The notes below the pieces were generated by a model, which was not told where the DNA came from, did not search any database, and worked only from the letters and a program-made list of their open reading frames with translations. Shown piece after piece: positions 5,917-13,974 of a stretch of DNA of 15,150 nucleotides. Each line of letters starts with the position of its first letter. The stretch's first letter is position 1. The stretch spans positions 1-15,150 of the forward strand of contig JAGBSL010000075.1 of assembly GCA_017631875.1 (NCBI GenBank), read 5' to 3'. Source of the stretch: Bacteroidales bacterium (lineage in GTDB: Bacteria > Bacteroidota > Bacteroidia > Bacteroidales > UBA932). The position numbers and the translations under genes are program-made.

Positions 5917-8900
5917 ATGGATATGAAAAGGACTATATTTAAGATAGCGGCATGGGTGACCGGCATTTTTGTGGTGCTGATCCTGGCAATTCAACTGGTT
6001 TTGTCATCTTCCGTACTGACCGGACTTATAAACAAGTATGGCGACCAGTTCATTGACGGAGACATCAGCTTCGGCAAGGCCCAGGTGTCGCTCCTGAAGA
6101 GGTTCCCGAAGGTCACAATGACCCTGGAGGACTTCTCGATCACATATCCAGCAGAGAGGTTTGACTCCCTCGAGAAGGCCGGTGCCCAGGGCCACATGCT
6201 CTATCACGGATGTTCAGACATCGCTGACACACTAGCCTCCTTCAAGGAATTTTCCGCAAGTATCAGGCTGCTGCCGCTGCTGAAAGGTGACATCCACATC
6301 CCGCACATCAGCATGGTGAAGCCAAGGATATTCGCGCATAGCTACGACGAGCATAACGCCAACTGGAACATATTCAAGACTGGTTCCGAGGATGACGAAG
6401 AGGCCGAAGACACGACATCTACGGCAATGCCGGGCATAGCCATCGGGCACATATCGTTGTCCGAGCACCCACACATCGTCTACACAGACAGCAAGGACAC
6501 CGTCTTCGCAATGATTGATCTTGCTAAGCTTACCTTCGACGGCAAGCTGCACACCGAAAGGATGGCCAAGGCCAAGATCGGACTGCACATGGACAGCCTG
6601 TTCGTAGCGGGACGACTCGGAAGAGACACCGTAGCCATGGGACTCGACAGGCTCCGCATACATGAGCGCAAGGGCCATATGGACTTCAGCGCAGATGCGA
6701 AGGCCTTTCTGGCCACAAGGGCATTCGGCAGGATGAGGGTTCCTATATCTATGGACGGTTCCATATCATTCCCGAAGGATACCGTCACCGCAATATCGCT
6801 TCAGAACTTCAACGCCAACATAGCCACAATACCGCTCCATGCCGATGCCGACGTAAGGCTGCACGAGGGCAGGACCGGCATCCAGGCCAAAGTCAAGATC
6901 GACGGCTGCAACGTGCAGACCATCCTGACAGAATATCTCGCCGGCTTCATTCCGGAAGCAAAGCATGTAGATACAGACGCAAAGATCAACCTGACGACTG
7001 ATATCGACGGATATTATGACCATGCAACGGGGGCACTCCCGAACATATCTGCAACACTCACCGTACCGGATGCCAGCGTCAAGTATGAGCCATTCCCTCA
7101 TGATGTGAGACTGGGACTTCAGGCACTGGCCCAGACTGATGACTTGGGAAAGATAAACGTAGACATTGACAGAGCAATGGTCAGTACAGCAGGCATGAAC
7201 CTGCTCGCAAGCGCAGGAGCGCAGGACCTGCTCAGCGACGACCCTATGCTGGAAATTGACGCCGAGGCGACCGCTTCGCTCGACTCCCTGCAGACATTCC
7301 TTCCCGACACTCTCAACATGAACGCGTCCGGAAAGTTTGCAGCGGAGATAAAGGGCAAGGCCAGACTGTCCCACCTGGACATCTACAACTTCTCAAGGGC
7401 TGACCTGGAGGGATACCTCAACCTGAACGATATTTCCATCGAAATACCTTCTGACACCATCAGCGTAGCCATCGACAGCGTAGGCATAACCATCGGTCCG
7501 GAGGAACTCACCTCGCGAAGAGACCCTTCGCGCAAATTCAGGCTGCTTGCTCTAAACGGGTACGTCAGTTCGGTCAATGCCGAATACGGTACAATGAACG
7601 TTGACGGATCCGACATCAGATTAAGCGCAAAGAACTCCATTCCGGAAGGCGACGATACGACAAAGGTAAGCCGCTTGGGAGGAAGCATCAGTGCCGAAAA
7701 GCTGATGCTCAAGGACTCCGAAGGTACCAGCATCAATCTGGACCAGACGACAAACAGCTTCCACATGCTTCCTAAGCGCGGACAGCCGACCGTACCGATG
7801 CTGACATTCTCAAGCAACAATAAGAGAATCACACTCATCACATCGGCCAACCGTGCCATCCTGACCGACTCCAAGATCAAGGCAAGCGCCGCAATGAACA
7901 CCTTGGAGCGCAAGGCCAGAAGAGAGGCATTCATGGACTCTCTCGCAAGAGTCTACCCTACCGTTCCGAAAGATTCGCTTTTCCGACACATGATGAAGGA
8001 GAGAGGTACGCGCGAAGTACCTGAGTGGATGCAGGAGGAGGATTTCAGGAAGAGCGACATCGACATCAGGCTTGACGATGCGATGGCCAAGTATTTCAGG
8101 GAATGGGACCTCAATGGAAGCATTGATGTACGTACAGGTATCGTCATGACACCGTATTTCCCTCTGAGAAATATCATCAGAGGATTCGAGGTAGGCTTCA
8201 ACAACAACGAGATCCGCATAGACAGCATGAAGTTCGTTGCAGGAGAGTCAGAGATTGCAGCCAAGGGCAAGCTCAGCGGCCTGCGCAGGGCGCTTCTTGG
8301 CCACGGCGTAATGCATCTGGATGTAGACATAACCTCAGGAGGAATGAACGCAAACGAGCTCCTGAGAGCATATAACGCAGGTTCCAGCTTCAACCCTGAG
8401 GACATGAAAGACTTGGAAGGCGCAAGCAACTCAGAGTTCTTCAAGATGGTGACGACCGACACTACAGCTGTATCCGAGGAGATTCAGCTGATCGTAGTGC
8501 CTGCTAACCTGACAGCAGACATCAGCGTAAATGCATCAGATATAATCTATTCAGACCTCGACATCAGCAGCATGACAGCTGAACTGGTGATGAAGGAACG
8601 CTGGGTGCAGATTACCAACACTACAGCCAAGACGAACATGGGAGAGATGTCTTTCGATGCATTCTACTCGACCAGGACCAAGAAAGACCTCAAGGCAGGA
8701 TTCAGCCTTGGCCTGAAAGATATAACTGCTGAAAAGGTCATCGCCCTCATGCCGTCAGCAGACACACTGATGCCACTGCTGAAATCCTTCAAGGGACTGC
8801 TCAACTGCCAGATGGCATGCACCGCACAGATAGACACGAACATGAACATCATCACGCCAACCATCAACGGAGTGATGAGGATCGAAGGCGACGACCTGTC

Positions 8901-9534
8901 CATCAGCGACAACGAACTCTTCAGAACGCTCGCGCGCAAGCTTCTCTTCAAGAACAAGAAGGAAGGAAAGATCGACCACATGACAGTGGAAGGACTTATC
9001 AAGGACAATGTAGTGGAAGTGTTCCCATTTGTGCTTAAGGTTGACAGGTACACCCTTGCAATGAGCGGACTCCAGAACCTTGACATGTCGTTCAAGTATC
9101 ATGTGTCTGTACTGAAGTCTCCGTTCCTGATCAGATTAGGTATCGACCTATACGGTCCTGACTTCGACAACTTCAAGTTCAAGATAGGAAAGGCAAAGTA
9201 CAAGACAACAAAGATACCTGTATTTACAGCTGTCATCGACGACACAAGGATCAACCTCCTCAGCTCGATCAAGGGCATCTTCGAGAAGGGTGTCGAGGCA
9301 GCGATAAGCGAGAACGAGCAGCAGACTGCCATCAACGAGCACAAGCAGAATATCGGCTATGTCAACGCGGTTGACATGCAGCTTGAGGAACTCTCAGCAA
9401 GCGAGCAGGCTCAGGTTGAGAGCGACGAGCAGGCAGAGGAGGCCAAAGCCGCCGAAGCTGCTGACCTCGCAGCAGACATGCAGGCAATTGCCGACAATGT
9501 GGTTAACCAGATGAAAGAAAACGGAATATTATAA
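5917..9534 (+). CDS. AsmA-family inner-membrane-anchored protein
   Basis: AsmA-family proteins are long beta-groove proteins anchored in the inner membrane and reaching into the periplasm; relatives (TamB, YhdP, AsmA) move lipids to, or support assembly of, the outer membrane. This one is 1205 residues, about twice E. coli AsmA but usual for the Bacteroidota type. A single transmembrane helix lies at about 9-31 (IAAWVTGIFVVLILAIQLVL), followed by the typical LINKYGDQFIDGDISFGKAQVSLLKRFPKVTMTLEDFSI. An acidic stretch DDEEAEDTTST is near residue 160. The C-terminal AsmA domain (about 970-1130) includes INGVMRIEGDDLSISDNELFRTLARKLLF and YHVSVLKSPFLIRLGIDLYG. The last 50 residues are Ala/Glu-rich and probably helical. 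The ATG at 5917 or the one at 5923 could start it. prmA follows after 1 base. Confidence 0.9.
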   Translation: MDMKRTIFKIAAWVTGIFVVLILAIQLVLSSSVLTGLINKYGDQFIDGDISFGKAQVSLLKRFPKVTMTLEDFSITYPAERFDSLEKAGAQGHMLYHGCSDIADTLASFKEFSASIRLLPLLKGDIHIPHISMVKPRIFAHSYDEHNANWNIFKTGSEDDEEAEDTTSTAMPGIAIGHISLSEHPHIVYTDSKDTVFAMIDLAKLTFDGKLHTERMAKAKIGLHMDSLFVAGRLGRDTVAMGLDRLRIHERKGHMDFSADAKAFLATRAFGRMRVPISMDGSISFPKDTVTAISLQNFNANIATIPLHADADVRLHEGRTGIQAKVKIDGCNVQTILTEYLAGFIPEAKHVDTDAKINLTTDIDGYYDHATGALPNISATLTVPDASVKYEPFPHDVRLGLQALAQTDDLGKINVDIDRAMVSTAGMNLLASAGAQDLLSDDPMLEIDAEATASLDSLQTFLPDTLNMNASGKFAAEIKGKARLSHLDIYNFSRADLEGYLNLNDISIEIPSDTISVAIDSVGITIGPEELTSRRDPSRKFRLLALNGYVSSVNAEYGTMNVDGSDIRLSAKNSIPEGDDTTKVSRLGGSISAEKLMLKDSEGTSINLDQTTNSFHMLPKRGQPTVPMLTFSSNNKRITLITSANRAILTDSKIKASAAMNTLERKARREAFMDSLARVYPTVPKDSLFRHMMKERGTREVPEWMQEEDFRKSDIDIRLDDAMAKYFREWDLNGSIDVRTGIVMTPYFPLRNIIRGFEVGFNNNEIRIDSMKFVAGESEIAAKGKLSGLRRALLGHGVMHLDVDITSGGMNANELLRAYNAGSSFNPEDMKDLEGASNSEFFKMVTTDTTAVSEEIQLIVVPANLTADISVNASDIIYSDLDISSMTAELVMKERWVQITNTTAKTNMGEMSFDAFYSTRTKKDLKAGFSLGLKDITAEKVIALMPSADTLMPLLKSFKGLLNCQMACTAQIDTNMNIITPTINGVMRIEGDDLSISDNELFRTLARKLLFKNKKEGKIDHMTVEGLIKDNVVEVFPFVLKVDRYTLAMSGLQNLDMSFKYHVSVLKSPFLIRLGIDLYGPDFDNFKFKIGKAKYKTTKIPVFTAVIDDTRINLLSSIKGIFEKGVEAAISENEQQTAINEHKQNIGYVNAVDMQLEELSASEQAQVESDEQAEEAKAAEAADLAADMQAIADNVVNQMKENGIL

Positions 9535-9535
9535 T

Positions 9536-10390
9536 ATGAACAGTCAGGAATATATCGAGGTGGCGATCAAGATTGCGCCATTCAGCGAGGAGAATGCGGA
9601 GATTGTAACCGCAGAGATCAGCGAACTCCCTTTCGAGTCATTCAGCAGTGAGGACCCTTATCTCAAGTGCTACATACAGAAGGAGCTTTACGATGCACAT
9701 GCGCTCAAGGTGGTTCTGGGAGGAGCGGAAGGATATGGATTCGACATCGAGTATTCGGCTAACCTTATCCCGGCCACCAACTGGAATGCAGTATGGGAGA
9801 GCCAGTTCAACCCTATCGTCGTAGACGGTAAGTGTACTATCAAGGCATCGTTCCACGAGGGGTTGAAGAAGACACGTTTCAACATCACAATCGACCCGAA
9901 GATGGCCTTTGGCACTGGTCACCATCAGACTACATACATGATGTGCCGCGCACTCCTTCAGAATGAGGAAGCAGTACGTGGAAAGGTAGTGATGGATATG
10001 GGATGCGGTACTGCGGTGCTGGCTATTCTGGCAGCGAAGATGAAGGCGGCAAAGGTTTACGGCATCGACATAGACGCCATAGCCGCAATATCAGCATACG
10101 ACAATGCAATCCTTAACCGTGTGGGAACAAGGATAGAGACATACTGCGGAGACGCTTCCCTCCTCCAGAGAAACACTTACGACGTATTCCTTGCCAACAT
10201 CAACAGAAATATCCTCCTGCAGGACATCCCTACTTATGCCCACTGCATACGCAAGGGAGGTCTGCTGTTTGTCAGCGGATTCTATGTGGAGGACATGCCG
10301 ATGATCATCGGTATGGCGCAGAGCGTGGGTCTTGAATATGTAAGTCACGACAGCATGGACAACTGGTGCTGCATCAAGTTTGCGAAATGA
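9536..10390 (+). CDS. prmA: Ribosomal protein L11 methyltransferase
   Basis: PrmA uses S-adenosylmethionine to trimethylate ribosomal protein uL11. The 284-residue product has the family motifs: NWNAVWESQFNPIVV (82-96), the hallmark IDPKMAFGTGHHQTT (119-133), SAM motif I VVMDMGCGTAVLAI (151-164), the acidic GIDIDAIA (176-183), and ANINRNILL (220-228), a variant of the NPPY-like post-motif. The N-terminal third is the uL11-recognition domain and is divergent, as expected. It starts 1 base after the AsmA-family stop and its own stop overlaps the start of the next gene (ATGA), so translation is probably coupled. Confidence 0.95.
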   Translation: MNSQEYIEVAIKIAPFSEENAEIVTAEISELPFESFSSEDPYLKCYIQKELYDAHALKVVLGGAEGYGFDIEYSANLIPATNWNAVWESQFNPIVVDGKCTIKASFHEGLKKTRFNITIDPKMAFGTGHHQTTYMMCRALLQNEEAVRGKVVMDMGCGTAVLAILAAKMKAAKVYGIDIDAIAAISAYDNAILNRVGTRIETYCGDASLLQRNTYDVFLANINRNILLQDIPTYAHCIRKGGLLFVSGFYVEDMPMIIGMAQSVGLEYVSHDSMDNWCCIKFAK

Positions 10391-11133
10391 GAAGATTGAC
10401 ATCCATATGCGCGGCCGTGATTGCCGCGTTGGCTGCCTTCGCAGCCTGCCAGCCGGAGGCCTATACCGGACCGCTGGATTATCCGGAGGGTAATTGGGAC
10501 GGAATACGCAGCGAGTACTTCTTCAACGGGGAGAAAGTCGCGGACATCGACAGCTGCGAGACTCTCGGAGTATCCTTCTACAAGCAGGGACTCTGCTGCT
10601 TTGAAGGGGTAAAGGGAGCTTTCCCATATACATATGACAACGAGACAAAATATCTCCAGATCGACAGCACCTTGTGGGAAGTGTCAGTCCTGACTGGTGC
10701 TGAGCTGGTCATGACTTATCTCTACACCCTGTACCCTTCTGAGCCGGAGACACCGGAAGTCGCAGCAGAAGAGGGAGAGGAACCGACAGAGCCAACGGAA
10801 CCATCAGACCCATCGGAACCATCAGACCCATCGGAACCATCAGATCCATCGGAACCATCAGATCCATCGGAACCGACAGACCCGGAGGGACCGGTAGAGC
10901 CCGAAGTCCCAGAGGTAAAGCCTGATGAAAACGGCGTGATACTCCCTGCCGAATACAAAGGTTACGAGATCAACGCCAACAAGCACGGCTATTTCTACAT
11001 TAACGACGCAGGGGAAACAATCTACTGCAAGTTCAAAGGCTGGACAGACCAGGACCAAGTCCTGAACATCGACTTCTGGTACGACCGCCACACCGACTAC
11101 TTCATCCCGCTGGTCATCGAAACCAAGAAGTAG
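10387..11133 (+). CDS. Lipoprotein with Pro-Ser-Asp-Pro-Ser-Glu repeat linker, unknown function
   Basis: The start chosen is the ATG at 10387 that overlaps the prmA stop (ATGA); an earlier ATG at 10366 inside prmA would spoil the signal peptide. The 248-residue product starts MRRLTSICAAVIAALAAFAAC, a lipoprotein signal with Cys21 as the lipidated residue. Residues about 25-120 form a first domain (YPEGNWDGIRSEYFFNGEKV, YTYDNETKYLQIDSTLWEVSV), reminiscent of small beta-sheet domains in Bacteroidales lipoproteins. Residues about 122-180 are an acidic Pro/Ser/Glu-rich linker with four PSDPSE units. Residues about 185-248 form a second small domain (YKGYEINANKHGYFYINDAGETIYCKF). I do not recognise the family. 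It is the last gene of the AsmA-prmA operon and probably sits in the periplasmic face of a membrane or at the surface. Confidence 0.85.
   Translation: MRRLTSICAAVIAALAAFAACQPEAYTGPLDYPEGNWDGIRSEYFFNGEKVADIDSCETLGVSFYKQGLCCFEGVKGAFPYTYDNETKYLQIDSTLWEVSVLTGAELVMTYLYTLYPSEPETPEVAAEEGEEPTEPTEPSDPSEPSDPSEPSDPSEPSDPSEPTDPEGPVEPEVPEVKPDENGVILPAEYKGYEINANKHGYFYINDAGETIYCKFKGWTDQDQVLNIDFWYDRHTDYFIPLVIETKK
10801..10872 (+). repeat. Four tandem 18-base units inside the lipoprotein gene
   Basis: Four consecutive copies of CCATCAGAYCCATCGGAA at 10801, 10819, 10837 and 10855; the first two have C and the last two T at the variable base. They encode (PSDPSE)x4, residues 139-162. Shorter, decayed units flank them (EPTEPTE before, PTDPEG after). 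Because 18 is a multiple of 3, copy change would not shift the frame. Confidence 0.95.
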
Positions 11134-11140
11134 AATAAAA

Positions 11141-11171
11141 TTTGCAAATCAGAGAAATTGTAGTACATTTG
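11141..11171 (+). promoter_or_regulatory. Promoter of tRNA-Leu
   Basis: -33 TTTG at 11141-11144, spacer exactly 19 bases, -7 TACATTTG at 11164-11171, followed by CAGTCC. Start of transcription would be a few bases ahead of the tRNA at 11185. The -33 starts just 7 bases after the lipoprotein stop, so operon transcripts may also run into the tRNA. Confidence 0.88.
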
Positions 11172-11184
11172 CAGTCCCAAATAA

Positions 11185-11266
11185 GCGGGCGTGTTGAAAT
11201 TGGTAGACAAGCCAGACTTAGGATCTGGTGCCGCAAGGCGTATGGGTTCGATTCCCTTCGCCCGCA
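11185..11266 (+). tRNA. tRNA-Leu (anticodon TAG)
   Basis: An 82-base class II tRNA. The acceptor stem is GCGGGCG with CGCCCGC and discriminator A; CCA is not encoded. The anticodon stem is CCAGA/TCTGG with loop CTTAGGA, so the anticodon is TAG (11219-11221), which reads CTN leucine codons. The long variable arm (GCCGCAAGGCG) confirms the leucine/serine/tyrosine class. The T loop TTCGATT is normal, but the T stem ATGGG/CCCTT has a T-T mismatch at its second pair. It has its own promoter and terminator. Confidence 0.95.
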
Positions 11267-11269
11267 CTC

Positions 11270-11307
11270 AAAACTGACTTAGCTTTCAGCTAGGTCAGTT
11301 TTGTTTT
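11270..11307 (+). terminator. Rho-independent terminator after tRNA-Leu
   Basis: A 15-base stem (11270-11284 with 11288-11302, one G-T pair) with loop TTC, followed by GTTTT. It starts 4 bases after the tRNA. It would also end the AsmA-prmA-lipoprotein operon, which has no other terminator. Confidence 0.9.
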
Positions 11308-11484
11308 CAGCTATCGCTGAAACGTGCGGGCGAAGGGAATCGAAGATTCTTCTCAACCCTGTCACTTCGTGACATCCCCTTTCAGGGGAACACCGCCCAC
11401 TCCCTATGGTCGGGTCAGGCGGCCCCGCTGCTTCAACTTTCTGCGAAAGTCTCGCTGACGCGGATGCCGCGGCGCTGAAGCGCC
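11305..11484. repeat. Cluster of small GC-rich palindromes downstream of tRNA-Leu (non-coding)
   Basis: This is the first half of a gene-free stretch (11303-11668). Perfect small hairpins follow one another: 11305-11322 (7-base stem, loop TATC), 11361-11373 (GTCAC/GTGAC, loop TTC), 11375-11389 (TCCCCT/AGGGGA, loop TTC), 11436-11450 (ACTTTC/GAAAGT, loop TGC), 11460-11470 (GCGG/CCGC, loop ATG) and 11471-11484 (GGCGC/GCGCC, loop TGAA). No credible reading frame was found. The GTCAC/GTGAC plus CCCCT/AGGGG pair resembles REP-like intergenic repeats I recall from other bacteria, unverified. Confidence 0.75.
11324..11344 (-). repeat. Inverted 21-base copy of the 3' end of tRNA-Leu
   Basis: These 21 bases are the exact reverse complement of 11247-11267, that is the T loop, 3' T stem, 3' acceptor strand, discriminator and one more base of the tRNA-Leu gene. 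The match ends sharply on both sides. It may be a scar of an element that used the tRNA gene as target, or a fold-back duplication. Confidence 0.85.
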
Positions 11485-11577
11485 TTGAGTCCCGTTCCCG
11501 TTTATGTGAATCATTGTACCTTGGACGTTTTCTAATAGAAAAATGGCCGAGGAGTTCTGAAAAACCTTGAAATACAG

Positions 11578-11643
11578 TGTTATAGCATACACCTTGGTCG
11601 ATTTCCAGGTGTTTTTCGACCAAGGTATGAAATTGATATAACA
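11578..11643. repeat. Interrupted palindrome in the gene-free stretch
   Basis: A perfect 10-base inverted repeat ACCTTGGTCG (11591-11600) / CGACCAAGGT (11617-11626) encloses 16 bases, and is itself flanked by TGTTATA (11578-11584) / TATAACA (11637-11643). A related direct copy, ACCTTGGACGTTTTCTA, is at 11518-11534. There is no U-rich tail on either strand, so it does not look like a terminator for the outer-membrane gene that ends at 11669. It could be a protein-binding site or the ends of a lost small element. Confidence 0.5.
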
Positions 11644-11668
11644 TTATTCAGGGTTACCTGGATTTTGT

Positions 11669-12280
11669 TTAAAAGCAGATGCCCAGTCTGATGCTGAAGC
11701 TAAGGGCTACATTGTCGTGGGAAGTTCCGAAGTAGTCCCAGAGCTGGAAGCCGTGGTGATAGCCTGTGTCGGCGGGATTTCCATAGGCATAACCTGCTCC
11801 TACCCAGAAGTCTGCCAGGAATCTTTTATAGAGGTACTGATATCCGAATGTTCCCAGGAGGGCTCCCATAGCCGCCTTCTCACGCGCTCCCGACGCCTTG
11901 CAGCTATGCAGACCTGTGTTAGTACATGTGTAGTTGTAATGAGAGTATATGAACTCTGGACGGAGGTAGAACCCTTTCAGCGCGACATCGCCCTGGTTTA
12001 TGAAGAACTTGTGGCCATACCTCAACGTGAATCCCAACGGATCATTATTGTATTTGTCATAGCCTGCACTGATAAGGCTGGCGCAGAGCTCACTGCTCTG
12101 ATGGCAATTAGGGAGGGCCCTCTCGTATGATACCTTAGTGCTGCCGCTTGTCCACGACAGAAAGGTGATCTTTATGGAATTCAGATAGTTTTCCTGAACC
12201 CTATCCGGGCCGGGAGCTGAAGCCGTCATCATCTGCAAAGACAACAGCATGAAACAGAAAATGACTATAAGTCTCTTCAT
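11669..12280 (-). CDS. Small outer-membrane beta-barrel-like protein, unknown function
   Basis: The 203-residue product starts with a signal peptide (MKRLIVIFCFMLLSLQMMTASA, cleavage near residue 22). The mature part alternates aromatic and polar residues in strand-like blocks: NSIKITFLSWTSGSTKVSYERALP, LGFTLRYGHKFF, ALKGFYLRPEFIYSHYNYTC, FLADFWVGAGYAYG, and it ends NVALSFSIRLGICF. A C-terminal Phe after alternating hydrophobic residues is the usual barrel-assembly signal of outer-membrane proteins. The NSIKI..LS...G...VSYERAL start resembles the small 8-to-12-strand barrels of Bacteroidota often labelled DUF3575-like; that family name is a guess. It is likely monocistronic: the tRNA terminator lies just upstream, but no good promoter was found in the 50 bases between. 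Confidence 0.75.
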   Translation of the reverse strand: MKRLIVIFCFMLLSLQMMTASAPGPDRVQENYLNSIKITFLSWTSGSTKVSYERALPNCHQSSELCASLISAGYDKYNNDPLGFTLRYGHKFFINQGDVALKGFYLRPEFIYSHYNYTCTNTGLHSCKASGAREKAAMGALLGTFGYQYLYKRFLADFWVGAGYAYGNPADTGYHHGFQLWDYFGTSHDNVALSFSIRLGICF

Positions 12281-12327
12281 GGTTAAGCCACAGATTCGTG
12301 ATCCGTGTCGTAAATTATAGGTTAGTA

Positions 12328-12362
12328 TAAAAAAAGAGCAAAAATCTTTCGACTTTTGCTCT
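12328..12362 (-). terminator. Rho-independent terminator after initiator tRNA
   Basis: On the minus strand a 12-base stem (one G-T pair) closed by a GAAA tetraloop (12335-12346 with 12351-12362), followed by seven T. It begins 2 bases after the tRNA CCA end. Confidence 0.95.
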
Positions 12363-12364
12363 GT

Positions 12365-12441
<77 letters not shown>

Positions 12442-12452
12442 ATATTGGACTG

Positions 12453-12483
12453 CAAATATACGGACATTTTTTGAAACTGCAAA
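12453..12483 (-). promoter_or_regulatory. Promoter of initiator tRNA
   Basis: Minus strand: -33 TTTG (12483-12480), spacer 19 bases, -7 TATATTTG (12460-12453), followed by CAGTCC. The sequence around both boxes is nearly the same as at tRNA-Leu (AAAATTTGCA at -33 and ATTTGCAGTCC at -7). Confidence 0.9.
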
Positions 12484-12500
12484 TTTTTATTGCAAAAAGT

Positions 12501-12538
12501 TTAGATTTCTCGACTCACTTCGTTCGCTCGAAATGACA
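12501..12538 (-). repeat. Palindromic repeat, 38-base copy at the hisS stop codon
   Basis: On the plus strand TTAGATTTCT, a 17-base centre (CGACTCACTTCGTTCGC), then TCGAAATGACA. Ends are identical to the copy at 1501-1528. Read with hisS, it begins 1 base after the stop codon. It can fold into an imperfect hairpin. No terminator of the usual kind is seen after hisS, so this palindrome may be the 3' end structure of the hisS mRNA. Confidence 0.75.
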
Positions 12539-12539
12539 A

Positions 12540-13949
12540 TTATGAGATAAAGTCCAAAATAGATGCTACATCATCCTTCGCAAAGGACTTCTGCTCGCCT
12601 GAAGAGAGGTTCTTGATGTTGATTACTCCCTCTGCCACCTCGTTTCCTCCTACGATAGACAGGAAAGGAATAGCCTTCTTGTCGGCATAGTCGAACTGCT
12701 TCTTGAGCTTTGACTGCTCCGGATAAATCTCACATGCAACACCTGCCTCACGGAGTGACTTGACTACAGGAATCAGGTACTTCAGCTCGTCTGTTCCCAT
12801 GTTTGCGAAGAGGAGCTTTGTTGTAGATGTAACCTCTGACGGGAACTTGTCAAGGCCCTTGAGCACGTCGTAGATACGGTCTGCACCGAATGAGATGCCG
12901 ACTCCCGACATGTTAGGAAGGCCGAAGATGCCTGTGAGGTTGTCATAACGACCGCCACCGCAGATGCTTCCGATTGCGAAGTCCTTAGCCTTAACCTCGA
13001 AGATTGCACCAGTATAATAGTTAAGTCCACGTGCGAGAGAGAGGTCGATCTCCACCTCGTGGCGGATGCCGGCAGCATCGATGAATCCGAAGAGTTCCTC
13101 GAGCTCATCAAGACCCTTGAGACCAGTCTCCGAAACAATGCCTGAAGCTGACTTTCCGTTCATAAGGTCACGCATTACCGCAATCTTCTCTGCAGTTGTT
13201 CCCGAAAGCGTCAGCACTGGACGGATAACCTCAACGGCTTCAGCTGTAAGTCCCTTCTCAAGCATCTCAGCCTCGACTGCCTCAAGGCCGATCTTGTCTA
13301 TCTTATCGATTGCAACTGTAATGTCAACCACCTTATCAGGGAAGCCACAGATCTCAGCCATACCTGTGAGCACCTTGCGGTTGTTGATCTTCACGCATAC
13401 ATTCACATCAAAGAGAGTGAAGACGCGGTCAACGATCTGCACAAGCTCAAGCTCGTTGAGCTGTGATGTAGAACCGATCACATCTACATCACACTGATAG
13501 AACTCTCTGTAACGTCCCTTCTGCGGACGATCAGCACGCCATACCGGCTGGATCTGGAATCTCTTGAAAGGGAATGTGATCTCGTTCTGGTGCTGAACCA
13601 CGAAACGGGCGAAAGGTACAGTAAGGTCATAGCGGAGACCTTTCTCGCACACTTTCAAAGAAAGCGCCTTGCTGTTGTAACCATCCTCTGTTCCCTCAAC
13701 CTTGTAATCATCATAGTTGATCTTAGAGAATGCGTCTCCAGAATTGAGGATTCTGAAAAGGAGCTTGTCGCCCTCCTCACCGTACTTACCGAGAAGAGTG
13801 CTGAGATTCTCCATCGAAGGAGTCTCGATCGGAGCGTATCCGTAAGTCTTAAACACCGAGCGGATGGTGTCGAATATATAGTTTCTTCCTGCCATCTCTG
13901 CAGGTCCGAAGTCTCTTGTTCCCTTTGGAATGGATGGTTTCTGTGCCAT
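12540..13949 (-). CDS. hisS: Histidyl-tRNA synthetase
   Basis: HisS charges tRNA-His. The 469-residue class II enzyme begins [27 protein letters not shown] (motif 1 region), has motif 2 at about 128-154 ([27 protein letters not shown]), the histidine-binding block [10 protein letters not shown] at 305-314, [11 protein letters not shown] at 330-340, motif 3 at about 348-360 ([13 protein letters not shown]), and a C-terminal anticodon-binding domain (about 375-469, [27 protein letters not shown]). It is a little longer than the E. coli enzyme (424), as usual in Bacteroidota. The ATG at 13949 has its own -7 box upstream, and an array of hairpin repeats lies directly beyond that. Confidence 0.98.
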   Translation of the reverse strand: MAQKPSIPKGTRDFGPAEMAGRNYIFDTIRSVFKTYGYAPIETPSMENLSTLLGKYGEEGDKLLFRILNSGDAFSKINYDDYKVEGTEDGYNSKALSLKVCEKGLRYDLTVPFARFVVQHQNEITFPFKRFQIQPVWRADRPQKGRYREFYQCDVDVIGSTSQLNELELVQIVDRVFTLFDVNVCVKINNRKVLTGMAEICGFPDKVVDITVAIDKIDKIGLEAVEAEMLEKGLTAEAVEVIRPVLTLSGTTAEKIAVMRDLMNGKSASGIVSETGLKGLDELEELFGFIDAAGIRHEVEIDLSLARGLNYYTGAIFEVKAKDFAIGSICGGGRYDNLTGIFGLPNMSGVGISFGADRIYDVLKGLDKFPSEVTSTTKLLFANMGTDELKYLIPVVKSLREAGVACEIYPEQSKLKKQFDYADKKAIPFLSIVGGNEVAEGVINIKNLSSGEQKSFAKDDVASILDFIS

Positions 13950-13974
13950 GTTATGATTATTTTGTTATAATCTG

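Noticed and set aside
6232..9344. Several minus-strand open frames within the AsmA-family gene
   Set aside because: They lie opposite a 1205-residue frame with clear family features; codon structure explains them.
11591..11626. Terminator of the outer-membrane protein gene
   Set aside because: The stem has a 16-base loop and is not followed by a U tract on either strand.
11279..11644. Minus-strand open frame of 121 codons in the gene-free stretch
   Set aside because: It crosses the terminator hairpin and many palindromes, has no promoter or plausible protein composition, and looks like chance.
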